Source: Ophiothrix spiculata (lineage: Eukaryota; Echinodermata; Ophiuroidea; Amphilepidida; Ophiotrichidae). Taken from it: a stretch of DNA of 22,789 nt. Where the stretch lies: NCBI GenBank assembly GCA_000969725.1, contig JXSR01S063001.1; one strand, 5' to 3'. The notes under the pieces are model-generated. The model was not told where the DNA came from. It did not search any database and saw nothing but the letters and a program-made list of their open reading frames with translations. Every line of letters starts with the position of its first letter. Within the stretch, counting starts at the first letter, position 1. Made by a program: the position numbers and the translations under genes. Shown piece after piece: positions 8,940-19,224 of the stretch.

Positions 8940-10101
8940 TTATTTGGGTTCTTAAAAAAAAAAAAGATTTGGAATAGTTGTAACATTTATAATTTAAATT
9001 TATATTTTCTCTTGTGTCCCCTACGGTTCAACCTGGATAAACAATCAAACAATAATTTCTTTTTTCTGAATGCCATTTACAATTATAGTCGTTCATCGTA
9101 CTCTGCAAAGTGCAGTTGAAAATGAAGATAAACAATATCATATTTATATAGTTATATTTGAATTTAATACCGTAATTGAAACTGACATGTCATTTCTGAT
9201 TTACTTGATTTCTAAACCTTTCAGTATCGGCTTCTGATCTATTCAAATAATATTGGAATGTCTTTTTGATAACGAATAATAAATGTATCTTTTTTTCAAA
9301 AACGATTAAATTAATATACATTTTATCGCAGCAACTATTAGAGTTGCTCAATGCTGTCAATACCGATATATTCTTGTGTCTCAAGAGAGACTTCTCCATC
9401 ATTTATAGCATAAATATCTAAGAACTCTAATATTGAATCAATATTATTGTTCTTACCGACACTTTTTTTTCAAGAGTCATCTATCAGTAAAATGCTAATA
9501 CGGTACCACCACCTACAAAACTCCAACAACAATCATATATTTTTCAAATATTATGAAACATTTAATTTAATAAGTAAAGGTTCTTTACTCACTGAGTTAC
9601 CGAGTTAGTGTTATTCAAATGAAGAAAAATTACGAGACATATCACTAGCGTGTGAGGTGGATTGATTTTAGACAGAGTATTTAAAAGTGGATGTCTCGAT
9701 TGATCACAACATCGGTACATACGTCTGTTAGATTTGAATGAAGGACCACCATATATGTGACCTGTGACAACATCGAAAGATACAACCCCACGACAAAAAT
9801 CAAAATTGAGTTCATAGTATTAGTTAAAAACCTCTTTTATATAATGTGCCAAATTTGTACCGATCCGAGTTGTGAGTTTCGAGCTAGAAATAGATACACC
9901 ATTTTACATTCTTTGAAAAACTGGTACTGAAAAATTGAGCTGTTGGTATTAGAAATCCAGATATGCAATGATCGTAGTGTGTGGTGGTTGGATGTGGTGC
10001 ATAAGGGCGTACGCGTATCATAGGTGTGCCTGGCTACAGAGCGTATACATAGCTCTGTAACGTGGTGGCACGTATGTTCAATGGTATTAAAAAGGCTTAA
10101 T
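8940..10101. other. Unassigned non-coding DNA up to the assembly gap
   Basis: No gene or clear repeat is recognised. Reading frames are short. A hairpin with 8-bp arms, TACAGAGC and GCTCTGTA (10035-10059), lies just before the gap. The phrase CCGAGTTGTGAGTTTCGAGC near 9864 weakly resembles sequence near 400, too weakly to call a repeat. Confidence 0.4.
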
Positions 10102-10246
10102 NNNNNNNNNNNNNNNNNNNNNNNNNNNNNNNNNNNNNNNNNNNNNNNNNNNNNNNNNNNNNNNNNNNNNNNNNNNNNNNNNNNNNNNNNNNNNNNNNNN
10201 NNNNNNNNNNNNNNNNNNNNNNNNNNNNNNNNNNNNNNNNNNNNNN
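10102..10246. other. Assembly gap (145 N)
   Basis: A run of 145 undetermined bases. Its true length and content are unknown. Reading frames crossing it on either strand are artefacts. Confidence 0.99.
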
Positions 10247-11076
10247 TTGCTTTGTGCATAAACCTATCATATATCTAATTCATGTAATTGGAAGGTCAAC
10301 GGAACCATTTAGTGTTGATTTAACGTATTGCGATATGGGATGGTTGGAAATAACAATTATACCATGCAGCAGTGACACGTATCCCATATTTCACCCTTTG
10401 TGATGCTGTGAATATCTGTATCTTAATATAGGCCAGTCTATTGTATTGTCGGTAAAACGAACTATTATAGTGTTGCAATATGGGACGAGAAGAATATTCA
10501 TAAAGCCCGGATGTTACGTCATGATTTCATAATTCTTCCACAAAATGTACCATTAATTCCATATTAAACTTCTGGTTGACAAACCAACGACTGAAATTTG
10601 TACTTATATTAATCATCTACGTATATGCGTGGTCATAATCGGCTGGTGATCTCTCTTGACCGAGATATTTTGATTTATTTTCATCCTGGTAAAAACATAT
10701 TACTATGCCAAATTGTGAAGGAGACCCGTGTTATTGTTTTGCCTGTGCTTCGCACACATTGACCTACGGTTGGGTGGTGGCTGTGCTTCGCACACATTGA
10801 CCTACGGTTGGGTGGTGGCGTCAAGAAAGAAGACCAACAGCAGTAATTAAAGCAAAAATACATGCTCACATCCGCCCTATACGAGTGGCTCCATCTTGGG
10901 AGTGTTGTATAGTATTTTCTACAGATACAGATGCAGATACTGATAAAAACGCGTTTGAAAGTCAATGGTGTTGGATAAATGGATTAACAGGCAGCACTTT
11001 AATAGTATACATAAATGGGCTTTTGAAATAATTCGATTTCAACTATTTTGCCAGCGGATTTTACAGGTTATATTCC
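10247..11076. other. Unassigned non-coding DNA after the gap
   Basis: No gene is recognised. It holds a 9-bp inverted repeat ATATGGGAT/ATCCCATAT (10333-10341 and 10381-10389), a 38-bp perfect tandem duplication (10743-10818), and a short CAGATA-type simple repeat near 10922. Confidence 0.45.
10743..10818 (+). repeat. 38-bp perfect tandem duplication with internal hairpin
   Basis: Two adjacent 38-bp units (10743-10780 and 10781-10818) are identical. Each begins CTGTGCTTCGCACACATTGA, in which TGTGC and GCACA can pair around TTC, and ends GGTTGGGTGGTGG. The lack of any difference between units points to a recent duplication, or to an assembly artefact near the gap. Confidence 0.9.
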
Positions 11077-11596
11077 TTGGACCCAACATTTGGTTTTTGC
11101 GCGTCAGCGCAAAAACGCAAAGTAATTTTTCATCGCCCTTCTATGTTTTTGTCTAATTTTATCATACCCTTCACCTGGTGGCAAAATTTTTTAAATCGAA
11201 CCACCCCTTCCCATGCTAATTATCATAAATAAGCATTTTCGAGGGCGCTCTTCAAATTTGTTTTGCCCGTAAAATCGTAACCGAACAACTTTTTTCAAAT
11301 TTTCATACTGCAAATATGAGCCAAATTATATTGAACATTTCCATTGGGAAATGAATTATTCCATTGGGAAAATTTTGACACAACACGAACAATTTTATTT
11401 TGGCTGCCATTTTAAAACGGTTTATCCGATTTTTGACATTTTTTCTTTGTTTTGATTTTTTTGAAGTACTTTACCTGTGACCAGAGTTTCAACGTAAAAT
11501 TCCTTCGCAAAAGTGCTTTTTCGGTGTTGGGTCCATATGGACCCCCCCCCCCCCCCTTGACCACCAACGGGCATGTGGAGGACCTTGACCACATAA
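11077..11596 (-). mobile_element. MITE with GTGGTCAA terminus (copy 2, reversed)
   Basis: This is the reverse-complement counterpart of 4450-5004. Read on the minus strand it starts at 11596 with the flank TTAA altered to TTAT, then GTGGTCAAGG twice and a 15-base homopolymer (C run 11542-11556 on the plus strand). Next come the perfect palindrome GGGTCCATATGGACCC (11530-11545) and the TCACAGGTAAAGTAC segment. The far end near 11077 has decayed and lacks a clear TTAA. It shares the AAAACGG, GGCATTTTCGAGGGCGCTC-type interior with copy 1. It is older or more degraded than copy 1 and non-coding. Confidence 0.75.
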
Positions 11597-11734
11597 GTGT
11601 AAAAAATAAACGACAAATTGTTGACTCGACTAATGTTGACTCAAAGGCAGACCCTATCAAGACACACTGCAAGAAATGAATCTACATTGACACAAAAATG
11701 TCATATTTTTCTTCTTTTTTTTCGAATAAATTGT

Positions 11735-12047
11735 TAATAACATAAACTTCAAGAAACTCAAATTTCATCGTATCTCAAAATCGTCCTCCAGACTATTTTA
11801 ACTCTTTTTGTGAATGTCAAAATTTAGCTTGCTTTGTTTCAGTCATTAAACGGTTCCAGACTAATATGTTTGAGAAAATGACTATCATTTCATATAATAT
11901 TTCGGTGAATACACCTTTGTTTTGAACTTTGTACTCAGTAAGAAAACTCCCGTGCTCTTTATTGTGGCAAACTACATATCATTTCGTACAATATTTCGGT
12001 GAATACACCTTTAATAGAACCTTGAAATTGAACTTTACATTACACTA
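11735..12047 (+). repeat. Duplication block B1 (paralogue of 581-868) with extra 94-bp-period duplication
   Basis: This is collinear with block A1. The segment TTTCGGTGAATACACCTTT occurs twice here, at about 11899-11918 and 11993-12012, but only once in A1. A local tandem duplication with a period near 94 bases therefore arose in this copy. No coding potential is seen. Confidence 0.75.
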
Positions 12048-12109
12048 TCAGTGGCGTGTCCAGTCAAAACTACCTCGCCGACATTCTCACTATACTCTAT
12101 AAACCTTTA

Positions 12110-12267
12110 AATATGCAACGTATACATAACGGATAGACCGTATGGATAACGTATTGAACGTACTTGTAACGAACATATAATGAACAACAATGCATAAAAC
12201 AGAACAATAGTGGGATAAAGTACGTTAGGCGAACGTTTTGCTCTCTACGGTGACGTGTGACAGAGTC
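12110..12267. mobile_element. Relic of the AGGCGCTG Harbinger-like family
   Basis: The right end TACGGTGACGTGTGACAGAG followed by TCTTA resembles the right terminus of the element at 2793-4263 (TACGGTGATGTGTGACAGCG then CCTTTA). Upstream are the same AACGTATACATAACGG, GACCGTAT, AACGTATTGAACGTAC subterminal motifs. The opposite terminus is not visible, so this is a truncated or internally deleted copy. Confidence 0.6.
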
Positions 12268-12484
12268 TTAACAAACACAAGATATTGTATTACATTAATA
12301 TCAAAATCAGTCTGCAACCATCTTCAACGTCTCTCCTTGTTTTAGAAATATACTTCCAATCAATGCCATATCGAATGGATTAGCTGTAATAATATCCGAT
12401 TGAAACACAGGATGCCAGATATACTCATTTATCTGTGGTTTGTGTGTTGATATTTATCTTCCATTAATACATAGGTGAGACTTT

Positions 12485-13090
12485 TGGTCTTAATTACCAA
12501 CTTCAAATTATTTTCAGTTTTATAAACAAGACGAGCGTAAACTTACATGTATGTTATTTTTACTTGTTTGATGCCAATTAACTCTTATCTCTTTATGAAG
12601 TAATATGAATATAAGGTGATTTTTTTTTTGCGTAGGATGTTATAGATTAATTCGAATAAGAGTTAAGGTTTAAGGAGGGTACGTTCAAGACTACTTTCGA
12701 TGCTTGCATTAACAAAATGCCTTACCACCAAAACATGTGACTAAAAACGGAGTTTCCGGAGTTTAATATTTGTTCGTGGTAATAAAGCTCCAGGAAACAA
12801 GGTAAAAATCACGTATCGGGGCTAGTGTACTTTTTTGTAAAGTGCACGGAAATGATGTTCTTTTTTATAATATCAGGAACCTGCAAGTTCTCCTTTCTTT
12901 CTATCCAAATTAAACTCCAACTGTCCTATTGTACATAATGCATGATGTTGAGCAAGTATTCAGTTACGTCATTGTAATTTGATAATTGAAGATTGTGTTA
13001 ACGTTTGTTAGTGACATGCAAAAAGGGGCTCGTGAATTTGTTCTATTTACTAACGAGGAAAGCTTTTTGCTAAAGAGGAAAGCTTTTTGT
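12485..13090 (+). repeat. AATAAAGCTCCAGG repeat, copy 2
   Basis: Bases from about 12777 match 8298-8600 and 22224-22460 (AATAAAGCTCCAGGAAAC, then GATGTTCTTTTTTATA, AATTAAACTCCAACTGTCC, TGTTGAGCAAGTATTCA). The preceding TCTTAATTACCAAC and GAGCGTAAAC phrases match unit B at 20778-20830, so this copy links the two B pieces with only a short interval between them. A GAGGAAAGCTTTTTG repeat with a 20-base period occurs at 13055-13089. Confidence 0.6.
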
Positions 13091-13600
13091 AGTTTTAAAG
13101 AACGACACTGAAATCATTGTGCAATATGCAGACTGCCTTCTTTGTTAAGTTTGTTAAAATAATCAGTTAAAGTTACGATATCACTTTTCATTGCTCTTGT
13201 ATGCACGACTGATCGAATGGCTTTTAATTTTTTTGCAAAACTTGTGTAATACTTGATAGAATATAATAGAAATGACATTTCATTTATGTCTCATATATTA
13301 TTATACATGCAGTTTGTTATGTGAACCTGAATTATTTGTTTCTTGTTGATTAATTAATCATTTAATGAGGACACATTTTTACTGAAATAATTGTCATTGT
13401 CAATTGTTTTTATTTATCTTACATTGACTGAACTGTGGGACAATCCCAGTGTGCTAAAAACTGTGCATGACATAAGGGAATTATGTTGTAGAAACTTTTG
13501 GCCCAGGACGTGTGATTTATTGGCAGAAGCAAAATTTACTCTGTTGTGTGTGGATGGATTTTGTTTTGGTGGAGTATGCTGGAGAAAAGCCCTTGTCTTT
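13091..13600. other. Unassigned non-coding DNA
   Basis: No clear feature is visible. A frame covering 13391-13648 encodes a cysteine-containing peptide without a recognised domain, and its end runs into the 29-bp minisatellite, so I do not call it. Confidence 0.4.
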
Positions 13601-13745
13601 GGAGTTAGCGATATATTGAAGATTATTTTGGAGTTGGCGATAAATTGAAGATCATTTTGGAGTTAGCGATATATTGAAGATAATTTTGGAGTTAGTAATA
13701 TATTGGAGTATCAATTTGGTTGGATTTAATAGTGATATATTGGAG
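13601..13745 (+). repeat. 29-bp minisatellite, about five units
   Basis: Units start GGAGTTAGCGATATATTGAA. They occur at 13601-13629, 13630-13658 and 13659-13687, then a 30-base diverged unit at 13688-13717 and a partial fifth unit. Divergence increases towards the 3' end, as expected for a minisatellite that has expanded from one side. Confidence 0.9.
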
Positions 13746-15139
13746 AATTAACGACGGCCTGTGTGTTTTATAATATTATCATCAAAGAGGATAATTTACA
13801 TTCAAGCTTCTGATACAAACTACTTAATAAAGTCGAGAAGAGTGTTGCTGTTACTGCTTGACTATGGTGTTGAAATCGCCGTTGGATTTCATGAGAAACG
13901 ATTTGGATAAATACGTTTGCCACCTGGATTCTGGGACTTGACTTAATCAAGGAGATTGGTCATTCATAGGAAACGCTGTCCATGATATACTGATCTTTAA
14001 CTGAAAGGAATCTTAAAAGAACCAATAAAAAATAGGTTTTCGATGCAGGAATTTCAAATACAAATCTCAATCAATGATATGCATGAAACCAGTTTAAAAC
14101 CTACCTGAACTGAATTTTTAAACCCGGTCGTTGATACCGAAAGTATATAGTACATTCAGTGGCACCTTCTGATAAGACAGTTCACAAATGTTAGAAAATT
14201 GCACTGTCTTTAGCCCCATCTATTGCCCAGTTCAGAATAAGTTATGACCTCTTAATTACTAAGGTCAGTTATACCATCGAGATATCATAGAAGGAGAGAG
14301 AATTTGACCAATTCTTTTGTCCAATGTCCGTTATAAGTGATTATCTTTAATCGTATGTAGTGTATGCCCTATTGAAAACAAATTGTATCTAAATGAAGAC
14401 TCGCACTCCCAACACAATGGCAATAACAGCAGGGTGACATGATACTTAATGTGCGAAACGTCATCCTTGACAAGGCTGGTGATTGCCCTTTATCGGTGAG
14501 GGATCGATCATTTTAAATTAGCGCCAGATTTAAAAGTGAAAACAATTCAGAGTATTGACTGCATAAAAATGTATAGTATAGCCCTCTCTCTTAAAGGTAT
14601 TGGCCATTCCCTAACGACAAAATCATTTTACTTCCTGTCCCGTTTTTCTATGTCAGGTTTCTGAATAATGACAGTTACACATGCATCAGTGAGTCTTTTC
14701 AAATCCAGCATAACTTCAGACTGAAATGATCATTACGCTGCCGCAGTCGGCGGATTATTGAATATCGGATAAAGGACTATTGAATATCGGATTGCAACAC
14801 TGACCAATTCCACTTGAGTAGTTTTTAAGAAAGAAAAAAAAATCATAGCGTGTCTGATGTTTAAGTTACACTGGCGATCAAAAGTTTTTGAGCAAAAAAC
14901 CTTTAACCAGCCATATCTCGAGAACCGTTAATCATTTACGTACTTTTTTTTCTGGATTTTATTTTTCAAATATATAGATCTAAAGAACTCATCAGGACTT
15001 GCAATCACCGCAATTTAAAATATGGCGTGCTAAACATACTGTATACTTTCTTCTTCACATTCAAAAACTTACATTTGAAACCTGATCCAACTTCATGGAT
15101 TTTGACAAATTTTGAAAATATAAAAGGACTTTTTGGGCA
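13746..15139. other. Unassigned non-coding DNA
   Basis: No gene is recognised. There is a 15-base direct repeat TATTGAATATCGGAT at 14756-14770 and 14778-14792 (22-base period). TTACACTGGCGATCAAAAGT near 14866 resembles the end of a Tc1-type transposon, but no matching opposite terminus was found. Frames are short. Confidence 0.4.
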
Positions 15140-15395
15140 GTTGTGGTGTAGATTCATTTTCCCTGTTTATAACTTGTAACATTATTTCGTATGATACAAA
15201 CGTTAGTCTGCTATAATGGCTTGGCTTATTATATCTGAATTTACAAAATAGCCAAATAGTAAAAACAAACTATATAGATAGATTAAATCATGCTCAAAAT
15301 GTTAATGATTACAAAATAGAATTTTTACATCAACATATAGACAAGAAAATCTACATAATTATTTTTCTTGCAATTTGAATACACAATATTAAATA
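15140..15395 (+). repeat. Duplication block B2 (paralogue of 5225-5445)
   Basis: This is collinear with block A2 (TTTTCCCTGTTT, ATATCTGAATTTA, AAATAGTAAAAACAAAC, CTTGCAATTTGAATACACAA). Similarity begins weakly near 15095 at CTTCATGGATTTTG, with an extra AT-rich stretch before the main match. Confidence 0.75.
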
Positions 15396-15882
15396 CACAT
15401 CAAAACAATGGGTCTAAGAATAAACACAAAAAATAGGACTAGAAAACATGCTTTGATACAATATCAGGAGGAATGGGACTCTTATAAAGCTAAATCTCAA
15501 AAGGTTGTTGCTTGGCAGACAGACAAGATGTCATTCTTTGAACCTCGGAATGTCGAACACAGAATTCAATAAAACGAGTGTCTATTGTAGCTTTGATATA
15601 CAACAAGTGTTTTTGAACAGAAAACGCTCAAGTTATTCCTTCGTTACACGGCGTTAAGAGTAGAATCAACATCTTAACGTTAAATTTAAGAAGGCTTTCT
15701 GAGGTACAAAGTGGGAATTTACTTAATTAACCAAAGTAGGCGTAGGTAACATGTTAGAACTGGATTATTTAATGTTAAGGTGAAAAAAAAGAAAACAAAA
15801 CAAAACAAATGTTCTAGAAATAAATATCCACGACTAAAATGTTTAACAAGTTATAAAATGAATGCTTATGTCGTGTTCAAAT
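15396..15882. other. Unassigned non-coding DNA upstream of the retrotransposon
   Basis: No gene or strong repeat is visible. There are A-rich runs near 15783-15810. It has no clear counterpart in unit A. Confidence 0.4.
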
Positions 15883-15889
15883 TGAAACA

Positions 15890-17498
15890 TTATCATTCAT
15901 TCATTCATATTTATTTTCCATAAAAAACAATACAATAAAAAACAGCAAAATAACATTTAAATACACGCATAAATAAACCTTATGGAGGAATAGACCAGAA
16001 GGCCAGTAAGGCCAGATAGTAGCCTATCCCTTATATAATCAAACAAAAAATAAACTCAAAGAACACATATTTGCTCAACACAATACAAGACAAAGGGACA
16101 AAGGATGTCGGGTCTAAGATAAATGTGAAATTTCAATTCATTCGTATTTTTCGATAAGGGTTTGTTTCAGTTGTTTACGAAAATGTTTCACGTATTTTGA
16201 TTCCTTTTGCGATTTGGGAAGTGAATTCCAAAGGATTGGACCAGATGAACGAGTGCTACGATCAGAAAAACATTTTATATTGCTTGTAACATTTAAATTA
16301 TTTGCATACCGTGTTTGATAGCCGTGAACTTCAGATCGTTTCGAGAAAAAGTTTTGAAAAGCAACCGGTAAGTCATTTATAGAAAATCTATACATAAATG
16401 TTCCAAGATTCAACGTATGTAGATCTTTTACAGTGAGTAGATTGAGTTGAGCAAATAATGGTGCAGTATGAGCTCTGTAATGACTGTTAGTAATTGTTCT
16501 AATAGCCCATTTTTGAATTTTGACTAATTTATCCAAATACGAATTGCATGTGTTACCCCATATGGTGATGCTATAATTTAGATAAGGTAAGACCAAAGTA
16601 CAGTATAAAGTATGTAATACTTTGGCTGGGACAAAATGTTTCAATTTGTTAATGACACCTATATTTCTAGATACAGTTTTGGAAATGCAATCAATGTGGG
16701 CTTTCCATGTTAGACATTCATCAATAAGAACTCCAAGAAACTTTACCAAGATTTTACTCTATCAAGAATTGTGTTATCCAACATCACGTTCAAGTCATTG
16801 TGTGTCTTTGCTGATGTCATGTGCGGTGTACCCAAAATCATGTAGTTAGTTTTACTGGCATTTACGGATAATTTATTTGCCTTGAACCAATTACTGACTT
16901 CCTCAAGTTCTTTGTTGATTAAATTGATTTTGTTATGTATGTCTTTGCTTGAGTATAGGATAGTAGTGTCGTCAGCAAAAAGTATGAAGTCAAGTATATT
17001 TGATGTGCTCGTAATATCGTTTACATATAAGATAAATAGAAGAGGGCCCAATATGGAACCCTGTGGAACACCGCATACAATGTCTTGAACGTCTGAGATA
17101 TAATCATTATAAGAAATAAATTGCTTTCTGTTACTTAAGTAGCTTTTAAACCATTCCAGTACTATTCCACGGAATCCGTAATATCATGATCAATTGTATC
17201 AAACGCCTTTGATAAATCTAGGAATATTCCAATTGTGGTTTTATCCTTTTCAACAGCAGTATTTATGGTATCAACAAGTAATTCAATAGCAATATCTGTT
17301 GAATGTTTGGGGCGAAAGCCAAATTGTTTATCATTAAGGATTCCGTGATCAGTAATATAATCTACGCATCTATTAAATACAATTCTTTCTAAAAAATTTG
17401 AAAAACAGGGAAGAAGTGACACAGGGCGATAATTGGAGAATACATCAGCATTTGACTTTTTGTATATCATTTTACTATACTCTACAAATTTTGAAGTA
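15890..17498 (-). mobile_element. 5'-truncated L2/CR1-like non-LTR retrotransposon
   Basis: On the minus strand the element runs from mid reverse transcriptase (17498) through the end of ORF2 (16138) and a 3' untranslated region of about 245 bases to a 3' simple repeat of TGAA/ATGA units (15892-15910), typical of L2-type elements. TGAAACA at 15883-15889 and again at 17499-17505 is a plausible 7-bp target-site duplication that fits both ends exactly. The endonuclease and the first part of the reverse transcriptase are missing, as expected from incomplete reverse transcription. It lies in unit B and has no counterpart at the matching place in unit A, so it probably inserted after the duplication. 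It is not mobile in its present form. Confidence 0.85.
16138..17498 (-). pseudogene. Reverse transcriptase (ORF2 C-terminal part) of L2/CR1-like element, broken
   Basis: In life this protein would copy the element RNA into DNA at the target site. Visible motifs in order are the NYRPVSLLP block (about 17434-17408), FGFRPKHST, the motif A block FLDLSKAFDTIDHD with its catalytic aspartate, GVPQGSILGPLLF (about 17080-17035), the motif C box FADD (about 16979-16968), the KANKLSVNASKT block, then FLGVLID with LTW and the C-terminal WAIRTI...HTAPLF region to a TGA stop at 16138. There are two lesions. Near 17170 a short deletion after the DHDI block removes roughly eight residues and shifts the frame. 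Near 16748 a single-base change in frame splits the segments before FLGVLID. The N-terminal endonuclease is absent. The family placement rests on motif pattern only. Confidence 0.88.
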
Positions 17499-17505
17499 TG
17501 AAACA

Positions 17506-17759
17506 AGCAGCCGAATAATGCACATCAACCAATATGACCATACGGGGAAGTAAATTAGTCAATATTTCAAGAATCATAACAAAGTACCAAATCTTGCTGA
17601 ATATACAAATGAACTTATGTTCAATGTTTGTCCATGTGCTATCAACAAAGTTAGCCCCAAATCAAAATCGTGAATGATTTATACACAAAAATATTAATAC
17701 GCAGTGATTCGGTCTTAATCAACCCTAACCATTTATTACACAATACAAAACCCACCGGT
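17506..17759. other. Unassigned DNA between two retrotransposon fragments
   Basis: No retrotransposon motif continues past the proposed target duplication at 17499-17505 on the minus strand. On the plus strand nothing is recognisable until the tail fragment that begins near 17760. It may belong to the untranslated or poorly conserved part of that second element. Confidence 0.35.
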
Positions 17760-18117
17760 TTACAATGTTGTAGATTACAAAGGGTATGTATGTATCCAAA
17801 GTGGCACATTATAGCTCATATGGCTTCTGGAATGGTAGAAGAGAACCAGTCTTGTACAAAATTGTTCTGATCCCACTTCTGATGCGCCTACCTTCTGCTG
17901 TGACTAACCGATACCTTTATTCCTTTGTTCCTCGTGCTATAAGAATCCATAGTTCTCAGTATCAAAGGAGAGGCATAGTCGCTGAATTGAAATTTGCTCT
18001 TTATATTTGCTGTGTTTGTTGTAAATGTATATTATGCTATTTATTTCATGTGATCTCATGTTATGCAATTTCCGATTACGGATTGATAAAGTATTACTTA
18101 ACTTGACTTGACTTGAC
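17760..18117 (+). mobile_element. 3' end of a second non-LTR retrotransposon with CTTGA tail
   Basis: The segment ends ACTTAACTTGACTTGACTTG, a pentanucleotide simple repeat preceded by GATAAAGTATTA. This is the kind of 3' end many CR1-related elements carry. The frame at 17786-18106 includes RLPSAVTNRYLYSFVPRAIR, which resembles the extreme C-terminus of non-LTR ORF2 proteins (an NR...SFxPRAIR-type ending). That likeness is from memory of the family pattern and is tentative. The 5' boundary is not defined. Block B3 resumes immediately after the tail, so this element marks its left breakpoint. Confidence 0.5.
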
Positions 18118-18765
18118 TTTTATACTCTCCTGATGCCATACGTAACCCTTTTAATTGGTTAAACTGTTTATATGTATTCCATGTTCTTGTTTGATATGTT
18201 TATAATTTGCCTTGAATTGGCCAGTTTGCCTTCTCGTTGTCTAGGTTCCGGGTCTAGGTTCAATGATCTTCGTATGCTTTTTACCATTGTTTTTAAAGGA
18301 AGTAAATAAATATTTTTGTCGCCATCATTATGAAAGGAAGTAAAACTAGAATGAAAAGGTCACTTGTCTGGTTCTTATTCATAATTAATGATGACTGGAC
18401 ATTGACTCTGTAACAACACACAAGATACTGTTCCACAATCTTATCAAAATATCATAGGATGTCTAAGCAGTATGCACTGTGTGCCCAGGGGAAATCCCTC
18501 TCATAAGCAGATGGAAAACATCGTTATATGCAATTCAATGTCTTTTGGGTGGTTTTTCACAGTTTTGGTATAGCGATGGGGTGGATTTCGTCGTAGGTGA
18601 ATGCGCCCAATTTTCAAACCTGGGTGCTCTAGTACAATCTTGTGGTTTTTTCATAAGTATACTGATGGGTGTGGTTTATGGGTCAAAAATAGGATTAGAA
18701 GTTAGTCATATTGTCCGTTTGGCAGACAAGTTCGCCCCCATACAATTTTTGAAGACCCCCAAGGC

Positions 18766-19224
18766 TATATGTTTGCCCCGTCATATCTAAAGGTACCTTT
18801 AGTTGACCAAGGTGGGCATAGTAAATTACGAGATACGGGCCATTGAAGCTGAGCATAGTCAAAAATCACGTCCAAGGTCGAATTTCTAATTTCATCAGAA
18901 ACGTTACCTTTGAAGTGTATTCTATCATATTAATCAGGTTTCAAAATCCAAAAACACAAGACAAATGTTTTTAGAACCGAGATAAAAATTCTCTCTCCAT
19001 TCAAGTTTTACCAGTACTGAAATATAAACTCGATTTTTTCAGAACCATAGTTTTCTAAATCAGCCCGATGCCTTTTACCAATTTGGATGTACCTTTGCAA
19101 TCGAACATCGAACAAAAAGCAAGGTGTCATTTTAAAGCTTAATATACTCTTTCAGATAAGACCAAAAATATATTTTTCATTTTGGGACCCTTAAGGTACG
19201 TTTCGATATGACGGGACACATATG
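18766..19224. mobile_element. Inverted-repeat element, 459 bp, copy B (uninterrupted)
   Basis: The left end TATATGTTTGCCCCGTCATA continues CTAAAGGTACCTTTAG. The right end, reverse-complemented, reads CATATGTGTCCCGTCATATC and continues GAAACGTACCTTAAGG. The arms therefore align over about 35 bases with several mismatches and one small indel. It is the intact partner of 6297-7025 and supplies the empty site for the MITE. It is non-coding and its superfamily is not assigned. Confidence 0.65.

Noticed and set aside
9837..10278. Reading frames of 140 codons (minus) and 84 codons (plus) crossing 10102-10246
   Set aside because: Most of each translation is undetermined residues from the N gap, and the remaining parts have no recognisable domain.
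13391..13648. 85-codon cysteine-containing frame
   Set aside because: It ends within the 29-bp minisatellite, has no signature and no paralogue to show constraint.
13430..13950. Possible solo LTR, with an AATAAA near 13826 and a TGGTGTTGAAATCGCC primer-site-like string near 13865
   Set aside because: No TG...CA boundaries, second LTR or target duplication could be found, and the primer-site match is to no tRNA I can name.
18479..18790. 103-codon plus-strand frame in unit B
   Set aside because: The unit A paralogue (about 6080-6315) lacks about 70 of its bases and has non-triplet indels, so no protein is conserved. The frame also ends inside the inverted-repeat element.
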